From assembly GCF_006440675.2 (NCBI RefSeq), contig NZ_CP083951.1, forward strand, positions 4,559,501-4,623,500: a DNA stretch of 64,000 nt, in the 5' to 3' direction. Positions 54,505 to 62,765 of the stretch are shown here, in pieces (position 1 is the first letter of the stretch; each line of letters starts with the position of its first letter). Made by a program: the position numbers and the translations under genes. The notes under the pieces were generated by a model, which was not told the DNA's origin, did not search any database, and was given only the letters and a program-made list of their open reading frames with translations. Origin of the DNA: Mesorhizobium sp. B2-8-5 (GTDB lineage: Bacteria > Pseudomonadota > Alphaproteobacteria > Rhizobiales > Rhizobiaceae).

Positions 54505-55203
54505 TCCAGGACCTTTGAACTCCTTCGCCAGCAGGTAAAGCTCCACCGACTCGTCCCGCGAGGCCGGTGGCTTGACGTGATGGACCGAGCGGAAATTTTG
54601 CTTCAGCAGTGACAAAAGCTCGTTCTCGGCGCCGCCTTGAAATGTCTTGGCGAGGAAATGCCCGCCGGGCTTGAGCACGTGCAGGGCGAAATCGGCCGCG
54701 ACTTCGCACAGATGCATGGTTCGCAGATGATCGGTGCGGCGGTGCCCGGTCGTGGGCGCCGCCATATCGGACAGCACCACATCCGGCTGGCCGCCCAGCG
54801 CCTCGGCAAGTTTTTGCGGCGCATCGGGATCGAGGAAATCCATCCGCAGGATAACGGCGCCCGGGACCGCGTCCATTTCGAGATAGTCGATGCCGACGAC
54901 ATGCGGATTGTCCGCCGTGGACTTCGTCCGCGCCGCCGCCACCTGGCACCAGCCGCCGGGCGCGGCGCCCAGGTCGATCACTTTCATGCCGGGCTTCAGC
55001 AGACGATGCTTGTCGTCGATCTCGATCAGCTTGTAGGCGGCGCGGGAGCGGTAGCCATCGGCCTTGGAGCGTTGCACATAAGGATCGTTCATGTGGCGCT
55101 CGAGCCAGCGGCGCGAAGACTCCTTCAAGCCGCTCTTCTTCTTGATCCTGGTCTTGAGGACGCGAATGCCGGCAGATCCTGGCTTTTCGGGTTTCTTGGT
55201 CAT
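54490..55203 (-). CDS. rlmE: 23S rRNA (uridine-2'-O-)-methyltransferase RlmE
   Basis: Methylates the ribose of U2552 in the 23S rRNA A-loop, aiding 50S assembly; cytosolic. The 237-residue protein has the SAM motif [16 protein letters not shown] (residues 75-90) and the catalytic K-D-K-E tetrad: Lys58 in [10 protein letters not shown], the Asp of [13 protein letters not shown], the Lys of [10 protein letters not shown], and the Glu of [11 protein letters not shown] basic N-terminus (TRIKKKSG) is typical. The last codons and stop lie in the right arm of an inverted repeat. The gene usually following Ppx/GppA in relatives is here separated from it by an insertion sequence. Confidence 0.95.
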   Translation of the reverse strand: MTKKPEKPGSAGIRVLKTRIKKKSGLKESSRRWLERHMNDPYVQRSKADGYRSRAAYKLIEIDDKHRLLKPGMKVIDLGAAPGGWCQVAAARTKSTADNPHVVGIDYLEMDAVPGAVILRMDFLDPDAPQKLAEALGGQPDVVLSDMAAPTTGHRRTDHLRTMHLCEVAADFALHVLKPGGHFLAKTFQGGAENELLSLLKQNFRSVHHVKPPASRDESVELYLLAKEFKGPGTSSF

Positions 55204-55410
55204 TGCCTGATTTCTTGCCCGAGCATGATCCTGTGAGAAAACCGATCGCCACTTTTCGCTGGCCTGGTCCTGAGATTCGGCATCAGGATTTCTGGTCCGC
55301 TTTTTCTCGCTCGCTTCATCGTGCCGGTTTTGCGACGGCTTCGCGTTTCACGGAGGGCTTCCCCCACTCCGTCGCCGCTTCGCGGCGCCACCTCTCCCCC
55401 CTCTGGAGGG
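55204..55410. other. Intergenic DNA with truncated repeats left of the insertion sequence
   Basis: Holds a degraded copy of the 'gagcatgat' repeat (about 55220-55260, with GAGCATGATCC and CCACTTTTC). Next comes the left half of a palindromic repeat (about 55353-55410, CCCCCACTCCGTCGCC and CACCTCTCCCC) that the insertion sequence interrupts. No gene is seen. The rlmE promoter would have to lie here or within the insertion sequence. Confidence 0.6.
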
Positions 55411-56574
55411 CAGGGGAATCGCATATGGCGTTTTTTGGGTTGAGTTTAGGCTGAGAAAGGATTCTTTGGAGAGGCAGTTGAGCGAAGGAGCGACTGCCAT
55501 TTCCTGCCTTGAGAGCTACTTTGGCGCGGTGCCTGATCCCCGCGCGCCCAACGCCACGCACCGGCTTGGCGACCTGATCGTGATGATGATCGCGGCAAGC
55601 CTGTGCGGTGCCAGTAATGCGACGGAATTTGCCTTGTTCGCACAGGAGCGCAAGCAAGCGCTGTCGCGGCTGATCGACTATGACGCAGCTCCCAGCCACG
55701 ACACTTTCTCGCGGCTGCTGCGCCTGCTCGACCCGGAGGCCTTCGGTCGCGCTTTTGCCGCCTTTGCCGCCGCTTTCGCCCGAGCCAGCCGAGAGACGCC
55801 CGAGGTGGTATCGCTTGACGGCAAGGCTTTGCGGCGGGCCTACGAGAAGGGCTTGGCAGCCAGTCCGCCGTTGACGGTGTCGGCCTTCGCAGCCGAGACC
55901 CGGCTGTGCCTGGCGGCAGTCTCGCCGAGTGATGGTGAGAACGAAGTCGAGGCCGCGCTCAAAGTCGTCGAACTCATTGATCTTACGGGCAGATTGGTCA
56001 CCGCCGACGCGCTCCACTGTCATACCCGAATGGCTGCGGCCATTACCCAAAGAGGTGGCGATTACCTGCTTGCGCTGAAGGGCAACCGGCGTCATTGGCT
56101 GCGCCGTGCCAACTTGAAACTGGCCGACGCGACCCCTTCCATTGCCGAGCGGACCGAGACCAGCCACGGCCGCAACGAATGGCGGCAAGCCGAGATCGTG
56201 GCGGCGGCCGAGCCGCTGATGCCTGGTCACCTGGCCTTCATCCGCATCACCAGCCGACGCGATCAGGCCAAGCCGTTGATGCGCCTGTTCATGGCCTCCA
56301 CGCTCATGTCGCCTCAGCAGGCGCTCGACCTCACTAAAGCTCATTGGCAGATCGAGAACGGCCTGCATTGGATGCTCGATGTCCATCTTGATGAGGATCT
56401 CAGCCGGGCCCGCAAGGACAATGCTCCCGCCAACACAGCCCTTCTCAATCGCCTCGCTAGAAACATCCTTCAGGCCGCCGATGCTGCCAAAGTCCCCATC
56501 AGCCATCGCATCAAGAAATGCGCCTGGAACGACGACTATCTCATCAATGCAATCACTCATATGCGATAGCCCTC
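55411..56574 (+). mobile_element. ISAs1-family insertion sequence, complete
   Basis: About 1.16 kb with one transposase gene. The left end CAGGGGAATCGCATATG (55411-55427) and the inverted right end (56558-56574, reading GAGGGCTATCGCATATG) share ATCGCATATG and differ at three or four outer positions. CTGGAGGG, or one to two bases more, is present on both sides (55403-55410 and 56574-56581), consistent with an 8-10 base target duplication. The exact ends are ambiguous by one or two bases. The repeat halves on either side show that it inserted into a pre-existing palindromic element. Confidence 0.85.
55466..56569 (+). CDS. ISAs1-family DDE transposase
   Basis: A 367-residue transposase that appears intact. 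The N-terminal DDE_Tnp_1-associated region reads CLESYFGAVPDPRAPNATHR and DLIVMMIAASLCGASNATEF. Catalytic residues are the Asp of EVVSLDGKALRRAYE, the Asp of LVTADALHCHTRMAAAI, and the Glu of AHWQIENGLHWMLDVHLDED, in the order typical of ISAs1. The stop codon (TAG, 56567-56569) lies in the right inverted repeat. With no frameshift and a nearly matched target duplication, the element looks recent and possibly active. Confidence 0.93.
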   Translation: MERQLSEGATAISCLESYFGAVPDPRAPNATHRLGDLIVMMIAASLCGASNATEFALFAQERKQALSRLIDYDAAPSHDTFSRLLRLLDPEAFGRAFAAFAAAFARASRETPEVVSLDGKALRRAYEKGLAASPPLTVSAFAAETRLCLAAVSPSDGENEVEAALKVVELIDLTGRLVTADALHCHTRMAAAITQRGGDYLLALKGNRRHWLRRANLKLADATPSIAERTETSHGRNEWRQAEIVAAAEPLMPGHLAFIRITSRRDQAKPLMRLFMASTLMSPQQALDLTKAHWQIENGLHWMLDVHLDEDLSRARKDNAPANTALLNRLARNILQAADAAKVPISHRIKKCAWNDDYLINAITHMR

Positions 56575-56673
56575 TGGAGGGGGAGGAAGGGAGCCAAGGC
56601 TGATGACCTCGCGCCTTTCCTCTCCCCCGTCGATCGGGGGAGATGTGTCGAGCGAAGCTCGACGGAGTGGGGG
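56575..56673. repeat. Right half of the palindromic repeat split by the insertion sequence
   Basis: Contains TCTCCCCCGTCGATCGGGGG and AGCGAAGCTCGACGGAGTGG. The outer bases mirror the left half at about 55360-55410 (CCCCCACTCCGTC and CACCTCTCCCC). Together they form one intergenic palindromic element, now about 1.2 kb apart. It lies just past the Ppx/GppA gene end. Confidence 0.75.
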
Positions 56674-56711
56674 TTGACTGCTGATCAAAACAACGCGGCC
56701 ACCTTTTGGGA

Positions 56712-58079
56712 TCATGCGCGGCGCCCACCATCGCCACGCCAGACGCCGTCATCGGCCATCAGTTCGCTCAGGATTCCCTCGCGCAGGCCGCGGTCGGCGA
56801 CGCGCAGCCGCTCGGACGGCCAAACGCCGCGGATCGCTTCCAGTATGGCGCAGCCGGCGAGCACCAGGTCGGCGCGGTCGGCGCCGATGCAGGGATTGGC
56901 GCAGCGCTGCTGGAAATCCCAACCGATCAGCCGCTCGATCATACGATCGACGCTGTCGCGATCCATCCAGAGGCCATCGACACGGCGGCGGTCGTAGCGC
57001 TCGAGATCGAGATGCACGCCGGCCAGCGTCGTCACCGTGCCGGAGGTGCCGAGCAGATGGAAGTTCGGGCTGGCCAGTACATGCGCGAGCCGGTCGCGGC
57101 CGTCGAAGACCTTCAGCCGCGTAGCCACGTCGTCGACCATGGCGGCAAAGGTCTCGCGCGTCACCGTGCGTCCGCCGAAGCGCTCGGCGAGCGACACCAC
57201 GCCGACAGGCAGCGAGGTCCACGACACGATGTGATTGGCGAGCCGCGGAGAGCGCCGCCCGGTCAGGTCGATCAGGGCGATTTCGGACGAGCCGCCGCCA
57301 ATATCGAACAGCACCACGCCCTGCGTGTCGCGCTCGACCAGCGAGCCGCAGCCGGAAACGGCAAGGCGGGCCTCGGTCTGGCGGTCGATGATTTCGAGCT
57401 TCAGCCCGGCCTCGCGCTCGACGCGGTCCAGGAATTCGACGCCGTTGGCGGCCGAACGGCAGGCTTCGGTGGCGATCAGCCTGGCTTTCCTGATCTTGCG
57501 GTTGCGCAGTTTCTCGCCGCAGATCTTCAGCGCCTCGACGGCGCGGTCCATCGCGGCCTGGCTTAGCCGACCGCTGGCGGTGAGCCCCTCGCCCAGCCTG
57601 ACGATGCGCGAGAAAGCGTCGATGACGCGGAATTGGCCATGACGGCCGGGCACCGCGACCAGCAGCCGGCAATTGTTGGTGCCGAGGTCGAGCGCGGCGA
57701 AAACCGGCAATTCCTGCTGCGGCGGACGTGGCGGGACCGACAGCCTTGGCTCAACCTGTGGCGGCGCGTTCCGAGGTTGGTTTGCCGCCGTGCTGGCAGG
57801 CGCGGCATGCGGCAGCGTACCGCTGTCGTCGCGCGCGAACACCTTGCGGCCGCGCCTGCGCTTGCGGCGCTTGCGCGTCTTGCCTTTCGGCTGATCGCCG
57901 TGCTGGTCAGCCTGACTTGCGCCAGCCTGCCTCTGGTTGGCATGTCTGGGGTCGGCATGTCTTTGGTGCGCACCCGCGTGGCGGCTGAATCGCGCCGTGT
58001 GCGGGCCCGCCGACTGCGTCGGCAATGCCCCGGACATGCCCACTGCCGACGCGCCCGCGCCGGTATCGTGGTCTTCCAC
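56712..58079 (-). CDS. Ppx/GppA phosphatase family protein with basic N-terminal extension
   Basis: Hydrolyses polyphosphate and/or pppGpp; cytosolic. The actin-like ATPase fold is shown by AALDLGTNNCRLLVAVPG (residue ~127 on), VLFDIGGGSSEIALIDL and LLGTSGTVTTLAGVHLDLER. It has the two-domain bacterial short form, lacking the C-terminal HD part of long Ppx. Unusually, about 120 residues precede the domain: low-complexity, His/Gln-rich, then strongly basic (GKTRKRRKRRRGRK). The start is a GTG at 58077-58079; Met15 is an alternative. It is on the same strand as rlmE, which probably followed it before the insertion sequence arrived. Confidence 0.85.
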   Translation of the reverse strand: MEDHDTGAGASAVGMSGALPTQSAGPHTARFSRHAGAHQRHADPRHANQRQAGASQADQHGDQPKGKTRKRRKRRRGRKVFARDDSGTLPHAAPASTAANQPRNAPPQVEPRLSVPPRPPQQELPVFAALDLGTNNCRLLVAVPGRHGQFRVIDAFSRIVRLGEGLTASGRLSQAAMDRAVEALKICGEKLRNRKIRKARLIATEACRSAANGVEFLDRVEREAGLKLEIIDRQTEARLAVSGCGSLVERDTQGVVLFDIGGGSSEIALIDLTGRRSPRLANHIVSWTSLPVGVVSLAERFGGRTVTRETFAAMVDDVATRLKVFDGRDRLAHVLASPNFHLLGTSGTVTTLAGVHLDLERYDRRRVDGLWMDRDSVDRMIERLIGWDFQQRCANPCIGADRADLVLAGCAILEAIRGVWPSERLRVADRGLREGILSELMADDGVWRGDGGRRA

Positions 58080-58344
58080 TTCAGTTCCTTCCGGCGCCGC
58101 GCGAACCGGGAACGGACGCAGCAGGCACCTCGATTTGTTTCAAGTTGGGGGCAGAGTAGCAGCGCCGTTCGCAATCACCAAGAGCGCATGGCCGAATTTC
58201 GCTAACGTCGCATTTTGCCAGCGTCACGTTGGGGCAATGTCTTGCCGGTTGAATAGCCGGCTTCAATCGGGCATGTCTCAAATGAGGGTTCGAAAGGGTT
58301 TTGGGCACATCTATCAATGAGCTGCAACGCATGATGACGACGCC

Positions 58345-59277
58345 ATGAACTGGAGGCGCTATTTCTGGCCGGTCATAGGCATCGCGGCCGTCGCATTCTC
58401 GCTGTGGCTGCTCATTCACGAACTGCGCGGCATTTCGCTCAACGATGTCTGGATCGGCATCTCCGCCATCCCGCCGCGCGGCTGGCTGCTCGCGGCGCTG
58501 AGCTCAATCGTCGCCTACGCCGCGCTCGCCGGCTACGACCACATCGCGCTCTTGCATATCGGCAAGAAGGTATCGTGGCTGTTCGTCACGCTGTGCTCCT
58601 TCACCACTTACGCGGTGTCGCACAATATCGGCGGCTCGGTGTTTTCCGGCGCGGTCATCCGCTACCGCGCCTATGCGACGCGGGGACTGACCGGCCAGGA
58701 GGTCGGCGTGCTGGTGGCGATCTGCTGGTTCACCTTCATCCTGTCCAGCATCTTCCTCGGCGGCCTCGTGCTGCTGTTCGAGCCGCAGATCATCGATCGC
58801 TTCACCGGCGCGCCACATCATGGCGCGGCCTTCGCCACCGGGCTCGCCATGCTCATCCTCGTCGGCGCCTATGCCTTCGGCAGCTGGCTGGGGTTGAGAC
58901 CGCTGAAGATAGGCAGCTTCCAGCTGCACTATCCGGCGCTGCCGATCGTGGCGCGGCAATTGCTGATCGGGCCGGTCGAACTGCTTGGGGCCGCCGCGAT
59001 CATCTATTTTGCCCTGCCCGAGGTTGGCAATCCCGGCTATTTCGTCGTGCTCGGCGTGTTCATGGTGTCGTTCTCGATCGGGCTGTTGTCGCACGCGCCG
59101 GGCGCGCTCGGCGTGTTCGAGTTCGTCTTCCTCACCGGCCTTTCGGACATGGACCCAGTCGGCGTGCTCGCCGCCCTTCTGGTGTTCCGCCTGTTCTATC
59201 TCATTATTCCGCTGCTGATCGGCCTTGGCGTGGTGCTCTATTTCGAGCATTCGCAATATAGCCGCGAGGAGAACTGA
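58345..59277 (+). CDS. Lysylphosphatidylglycerol synthase-like membrane protein (YbhN/UPF0104)
   Basis: A 310-residue inner-membrane protein with eight or so helices, matching the membrane half of LPG synthases (AglD/YbhN group). Indicators are AVSHNIGGSVFSGAVIRYRA (residues ~90-109), YATRGLTGQEVGVLVAICWF and SFSIGLLSHAPGALGVFEFV. The soluble aminoacyl-transfer domain is absent, so it is not a complete MprF. Related short proteins occur near hopanoid or lipid genes and their role is unsettled. The ATG at 58345 begins the conserved frame. The gene stands alone between Ppx/GppA (divergent) and a tRNA gene. Confidence 0.83.
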   Translation: MNWRRYFWPVIGIAAVAFSLWLLIHELRGISLNDVWIGISAIPPRGWLLAALSSIVAYAALAGYDHIALLHIGKKVSWLFVTLCSFTTYAVSHNIGGSVFSGAVIRYRAYATRGLTGQEVGVLVAICWFTFILSSIFLGGLVLLFEPQIIDRFTGAPHHGAAFATGLAMLILVGAYAFGSWLGLRPLKIGSFQLHYPALPIVARQLLIGPVELLGAAAIIYFALPEVGNPGYFVVLGVFMVSFSIGLLSHAPGALGVFEFVFLTGLSDMDPVGVLAALLVFRLFYLIIPLLIGLGVVLYFEHSQYSREEN

Positions 59278-59304
59278 AGCCTTCGGCGCCTGGCGGCGGA
59301 GCCA

Positions 59305-59353
59305 ATGCATGTCCCCCAAAAGCGCGGAGCGGTTTTGGGGGAACGACACGCAT
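59305..59353. repeat. Dispersed palindromic repeat, class 'atgcatgtc'
   Basis: ATGCATGTCCCCCAAAA and GTTTTGGGGGAACGACACGCAT pair as imperfect arms around GCGCGGAGCG. It has the same design as the 'gagcatgat' element at 14294-14342 but different arm sequence. It lies 28 bases after the LPG-synthase-like gene and might act as its terminator. Confidence 0.75.
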
Positions 59354-59479
59354 CGGACAAAGGCTCAAAAAGCCTGCGGTTGATCTCTGCTGTGGGCTTG
59401 ACTATTTTTTGATGGCGGCTACAAGGCAGCGCTCGCGGCGCATGAGCCGCCCGCTTCGCGCGATACCAATCGCGCCTGC

Positions 59480-59553
59480 TGGGGAATAGGTTAACGGTAG
59501 ACCCACGGACTCTGACTCCGTTAGTCCTGGTTCGAATCCAGGTTCCCCAGCCA
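59480..59553 (+). tRNA. tRNA-Gln (anticodon CTG)
   Basis: A 74-base cloverleaf including an encoded CCA. The acceptor stem TGGGGAA pairs with TTCCCCA. The anticodon stem ACGGA/TCCGT holds the loop CTCTGAC with anticodon CTG. The T arm is CCTGG-TTCGAAT-CCAGG. The discriminator base is G, as usual for tRNA-Gln. No integrase gene or repeated tRNA end follows, so it is not obviously an island attachment site. Confidence 0.97.
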
Positions 59554-59741
59554 CAAGTTTCCGCGAGTTGCCAAACATCACAGTGGGCTTCGCCATGGGC
59601 TGAGCTACGCCCGATCTGCGGTTATATTAGCAATAAACGATATGTTAACGGCTGAAGCGCAGCCTGTTCGAATCGGGAGGTCCCCGATCGACGATCCGGC
59701 ACCCAGTATGCCGAGACGCCCGACCGATGCGGAGCAAACGC

Positions 59742-59975
59742 ATGAGTGTCGAAACGGCATTGGCGCAGCTGTTGCGCATGATCCATCGTCGCGCGCTGAA
59801 TTTGGCGACGATGCCGGACGATGAGAGAGATCCATACTACGACAGCATCCGCCGGTCATGCTGCGGAGCGGCCGAGCATATCGGGCAGTCTCCCGACAAT
59901 GCGGCCATGACGGCAAACAGCATGGTCGAATTTACCCGGGCGATGGTCGGTATCATCGAGGCGGGACGTGGGTAA
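59742..59975 (+). CDS. Small hypothetical protein (77 aa)
   Basis: A 77-residue frame with ATG at 59742 behind GGAG. Its sequence starts MSVETALAQLLRMIHRRALN and is largely helical with a Cys-Cys pair (RRSCCGAAEHIG). No membrane segment or signal peptide is seen, and I do not recognise a family. The amphipathic helical pattern and codon use resemble those of real genes. It lies about 190 bases after tRNA-Gln in a region of small orphan frames. Confidence 0.5.
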   Translation: MSVETALAQLLRMIHRRALNLATMPDDERDPYYDSIRRSCCGAAEHIGQSPDNAAMTANSMVEFTRAMVGIIEAGRG

Positions 59976-60100
59976 GCCGCAAACACACTCGCGACGAGCT
60001 CGGGAGATGCCGAGAGGCGCGGTTGCGGCCCGTTACCCGAAACTTGCAACGTGATCGTGCCATCGCACATCAATGATCCGGCTTGGGAACGATCGCTATT

Positions 60101-60274
60101 TCAGATCGCGCCCCAAATGTTCGACGACAAATGTTTGGTTGTCGGCATTACCGGCCAGCAAACATCCGACTGATTGTCGGACGGCAGCCCGTTCCGCATC
60201 CGCGTCGGGTTGCGGGCATCCTGCGCATATTTCAGGGCCGCGCCCATGCGGTTCAACGTCTTCAGTATCGACAT
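60101..60274 (-). CDS. Small hypothetical protein (57 aa), DUF1127-like N-terminus
   Basis: A 57-residue frame beginning MSILKTLNRMGAALKYAQDA. This opening and the later LPSDNQSDVCWP recall small rhizobial proteins in which a basic helix is followed by a 'LP-x-x-x-Q-x-D-x-x-WP' end. The ATG at 60272-60274 has AGGGATGAG upstream at suitable spacing. The last ~15 residues look unlike relatives I know, so the 3' end may be altered. Upstream, 60357-60380 is a perfect 8-base hairpin (GTTTCCGT/ACGGAAAC). Nothing else is evident in 59976-60100 or 60381-60581. Confidence 0.4.
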   Translation of the reverse strand: MSILKTLNRMGAALKYAQDARNPTRMRNGLPSDNQSDVCWPVMPTTKHLSSNIWGAI

Positions 60275-60581
60275 AGATCTCATCCCTGGTTCGCCGTGGC
60301 AGTGAGGGGGTCGATCCCTGCTGCCTTCGTTATGGCGAGCTAAATGGTCGATGAATGTTTCCGTCGCATTGCACGGAAACATGAGGCCCGTAACCGGAAC
60401 AGTTCGCCCTGAAACATTTGCGTGCAAATGAGTTCAAGGCCCCCGGCCGAATCGATCTGCCGCCATCGCGCAGTTTCCTTTTCGAAACAAATACGCGCCC
60501 AGGCGCCATCGGACCGAAACGAATGCGCGGCAAAACCGTCATCGACCGGCGCGACCGGATTTAAAAACAAAGGAAGATGAA

Positions 60582-60761
60582 ATGACCAAGTTCCTTCGTA
60601 ATGCAGTTCTTGCAATTGTTGCTGTTTCTGGGCTCGCTGGCTCGGCTTATGCTCAGCAGGCGACTATCAATTCCTGCAGCAATCATGACGATTACTGGAC
60701 CCAGTGCCTGAACGGTGCGCATGGCAGCCACCATGATGGTCGCGGAAGCGATCGTCGGTAA
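60582..60761 (+). CDS. Small secreted peptide (59 aa) with Cys pair and His-rich tail
   Basis: A 59-residue frame with ATG at 60582 preceded by AAAGGAAGATGA. Residues 1-24 are a textbook Sec signal peptide (TKFLRNAVLAIVAVSGLAGS then AYA before QQ). The mature peptide is about 35 residues, with Cys32 and Cys42 and an acidic/aromatic stretch HDDYW between them. The tail HGSHHDGRGSDRR is rich in His, Asp and Arg. A strong terminator follows 17 bases after the stop, which supports a real monocistronic gene. Function unknown; a metal-binding or signalling peptide is possible. Confidence 0.72.
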   Translation: MTKFLRNAVLAIVAVSGLAGSAYAQQATINSCSNHDDYWTQCLNGAHGSHHDGRGSDRR

Positions 60762-60778
60762 TCGACACGTCCGCTGAA

Positions 60779-60816
60779 AGAGCCCCGCAGGCATCTCGCC
60801 GGCGGGGCTCTTTCTG
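60779..60816 (+). terminator. Rho-independent terminator of the small secreted peptide gene
   Basis: AGAGCCCCGC pairs with GCGGGGCTCT around a 13-base loop, followed by TTTCTG. It directly follows the 59-residue peptide gene. The remaining ~375 bases to 61193 contain no supported gene. Confidence 0.85.
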
Positions 60817-61192
60817 TTCGAAGTGCTGCCGGGCCGCTCGCCGCCCTCAGTCAGCAAGGCCAACTCCCCGGTCGATATCGATATCTGGGCATGGCCTGCG
60901 CGGCTATCCGATGGGCAACGCCTCCACATGGATGCGGAGCAGCAGCAAATGAGCTTGCCCGGATCGCGAGATGGTGCCGGATTGACGGGGAATAGACGGG
61001 GCATATTTCCCACCAGCGTCCCGCTGACATCTCGCATTCAAAGCATGATGCGTGGACCGCCGGTTCGCCTTGCCGGCAGTTTGATCCATCGCCGCATTAC
61101 AGCAATTTTTCCCAAGCCCGGAACCGGCAACGCTGCGAGGGTTGTCAGCGCATGGCCGCTGCCCTGCCGTTCGGTTGAGAAAGATCACGCCA

Positions 61193-61696
61193 ATGTCCTC
61201 GTTTTTCACCGCCCTTGCGTCCGAAGGTCCTCCAACCGAGCGGCGGAAGGAGATGAGTCTCTACGGATGGCTGGTCGGGAGCTGGGACATGGACACGATC
61301 CATCACCTCGATGACGGCGCCATCCAGAAATCGACTGGCGAATGCCATTTCGGCTGGGTGCTCGAAGGCCGCGCCATTCAGGACCTCTGGATCAGGCCCA
61401 GGCGCCCTGCCCCGTCCACCATGTATGGAACGACCCTGCGCGTCTTCGATCCCGGGATCGGCGGCTGGCACATCATCTGGAGCGATCCGCTCAACCAGGA
61501 TTATTCACGCCAGGTCGGGCGGGCCGAGGGCAAGGACATCGTCCAGATCGGGGAAGACTGGCGGGGCCTGCAAGCGAGATGGCGCTTCACCGAGATCACG
61601 GCCGACAGCTTTCATTGGATCGGGGAGGAAAGAGCCGCCGATGGCGATCCCTGGCGTGTGACGTATGAGCATTTCGCGTGGCGGACGAACTCGTGA
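61193..61696 (+). CDS. Lipocalin-like/DUF1579-type protein
   Basis: A 167-residue cytosolic protein with a predicted beta-barrel pattern. The opening YGWLVGSWDMDTIHHLDDGA and later strands FGWVLEGRAIQDLWIRP and GWHIIWSDPLNQDYSRQVGR resemble DUF1579/lipocalin-like proteins that bind small hydrophobic ligands. No signal peptide is seen. The ATG at 61193-61195 is chosen because a GAGAAAG site lies before it and the earlier frame is unconserved. It is convergent with the LysR gene. Function unknown. Confidence 0.72.
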   Translation: MSSFFTALASEGPPTERRKEMSLYGWLVGSWDMDTIHHLDDGAIQKSTGECHFGWVLEGRAIQDLWIRPRRPAPSTMYGTTLRVFDPGIGGWHIIWSDPLNQDYSRQVGRAEGKDIVQIGEDWRGLQARWRFTEITADSFHWIGEERAADGDPWRVTYEHFAWRTNS

Positions 61697-61711
61697 TCTG
61701 GTCGGCGTTTT

Positions 61712-62677
61712 TCAACCATCTGCCTGCCGCTGAAGGGCGTCTCTCGGCTTAACTTCGACCGGCTGGATCATCCTGCGAAGCTCCGCGAGAACCGCATTCT
61801 CGAATAGCGACGGCTGGTGAAACTCGCTGGTGACCACGCCCAGCTTTCTCGGCGGCAGGCCATCCCGCAAGGGAACAACGGCCAGGCCGGGCAGCGGGCA
61901 CGATCTGGCGGCGATCTCGGGGACGACGGTCAGGCCGATGTTCTGCTGCGCGAGCTGGCAGCCGGTCATAAGCTGGCGCACCTCGACGACGGTTCTCGAC
62001 TGCAGGCCGGACCGCTCCGACATCATGGCCAGCCAATTGCCCGATGTCGTTCCCGAGGGAAAGCGGATGAAAGGTTCGGCAAGCACCTCTTCGTCGGCAA
62101 GCTCGGATCTGGCGGCGAGAGGATGCGTTGTCGACAGGACCACGCATGCGCCGTCCTGGCAGAGCAGCTCGAACAGCAGACCGGGCGACGGAACGAACAC
62201 GCTGCTGATGCCGAAATCGATCTCGTTCGACCTCACGAGCTGAAACGTTTCCTCGCTGTCGATCTCCACGATATCGAGCACATGGTTCGGGAACCGGGGC
62301 CGCAGCGCATGGAAGGCGGGGCCAATGAACATCGCGGCGAAGGACGCCACACTTGCAACCCGCAGGATCTGCTCGGTGCCGAGGCTGAGCGAAGCGAGCT
62401 GATCGACGATCGCCTCGTTGCCCGCAACAAGCCGCCGCAGCCCGGGCAGCAGCGAACTGCCGGCGGGGCTGAGCCGAAGCCCTTCGCGGTCGCGGACCAG
62501 GAGCGTGAAGCCCAATTGCTTTTCCAGCTGCGTGACGTGCTGCGAGATGGCCGGCTGGGTAAGGCCCAGCTCTTCCGCGGCCTGGGTGAACGAGTTCAGT
62601 TCCAGCACCGTCAGCAGGCTGCGCACACGGCGCACGGATATCTCACTGCGTCGGGAAAGCATGACGGGCACCTTCAT
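61712..62677 (-). CDS. LysR-family regulator
   Basis: A 321-residue regulator. The helix-turn-helix is SFTQAAEELGLTQPAISQHV with EKQLGFTLLVRDREGLRLSP. An effector domain follows, with QILRVASVASFAAMFIGPAF, DFGISSVFVPSPGLLFELLC and LMTGCQLAQQNIGLTVVPEI. Start codons at 62675-62677 (MKVPVMLSRRS) or 62660-62662 are both plausible. It is transcribed divergently from an Asp/Glu racemase-like gene, with an 88-base gap in which a LysR site would be expected. It probably activates that gene in response to its substrate or a related metabolite. Confidence 0.92.
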   Translation of the reverse strand: MKVPVMLSRRSEISVRRVRSLLTVLELNSFTQAAEELGLTQPAISQHVTQLEKQLGFTLLVRDREGLRLSPAGSSLLPGLRRLVAGNEAIVDQLASLSLGTEQILRVASVASFAAMFIGPAFHALRPRFPNHVLDIVEIDSEETFQLVRSNEIDFGISSVFVPSPGLLFELLCQDGACVVLSTTHPLAARSELADEEVLAEPFIRFPSGTTSGNWLAMMSERSGLQSRTVVEVRQLMTGCQLAQQNIGLTVVPEIAARSCPLPGLAVVPLRDGLPPRKLGVVTSEFHQPSLFENAVLAELRRMIQPVEVKPRDALQRQADG

Positions 62678-62765
62678 AAGCGTCTTTGGATGATCATAAC
62701 GAAACGCTATTTCCTGGGGCATTCATAAGCAACTAGCTTCGCCGCAACGATGTGCGGAGACTTGG

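Noticed and set aside
59480..59640. tRNA-Gln as the attachment site of a genomic island
   Set aside because: No integrase, no second copy of the tRNA 3' end, and no change to accessory gene content to the right.
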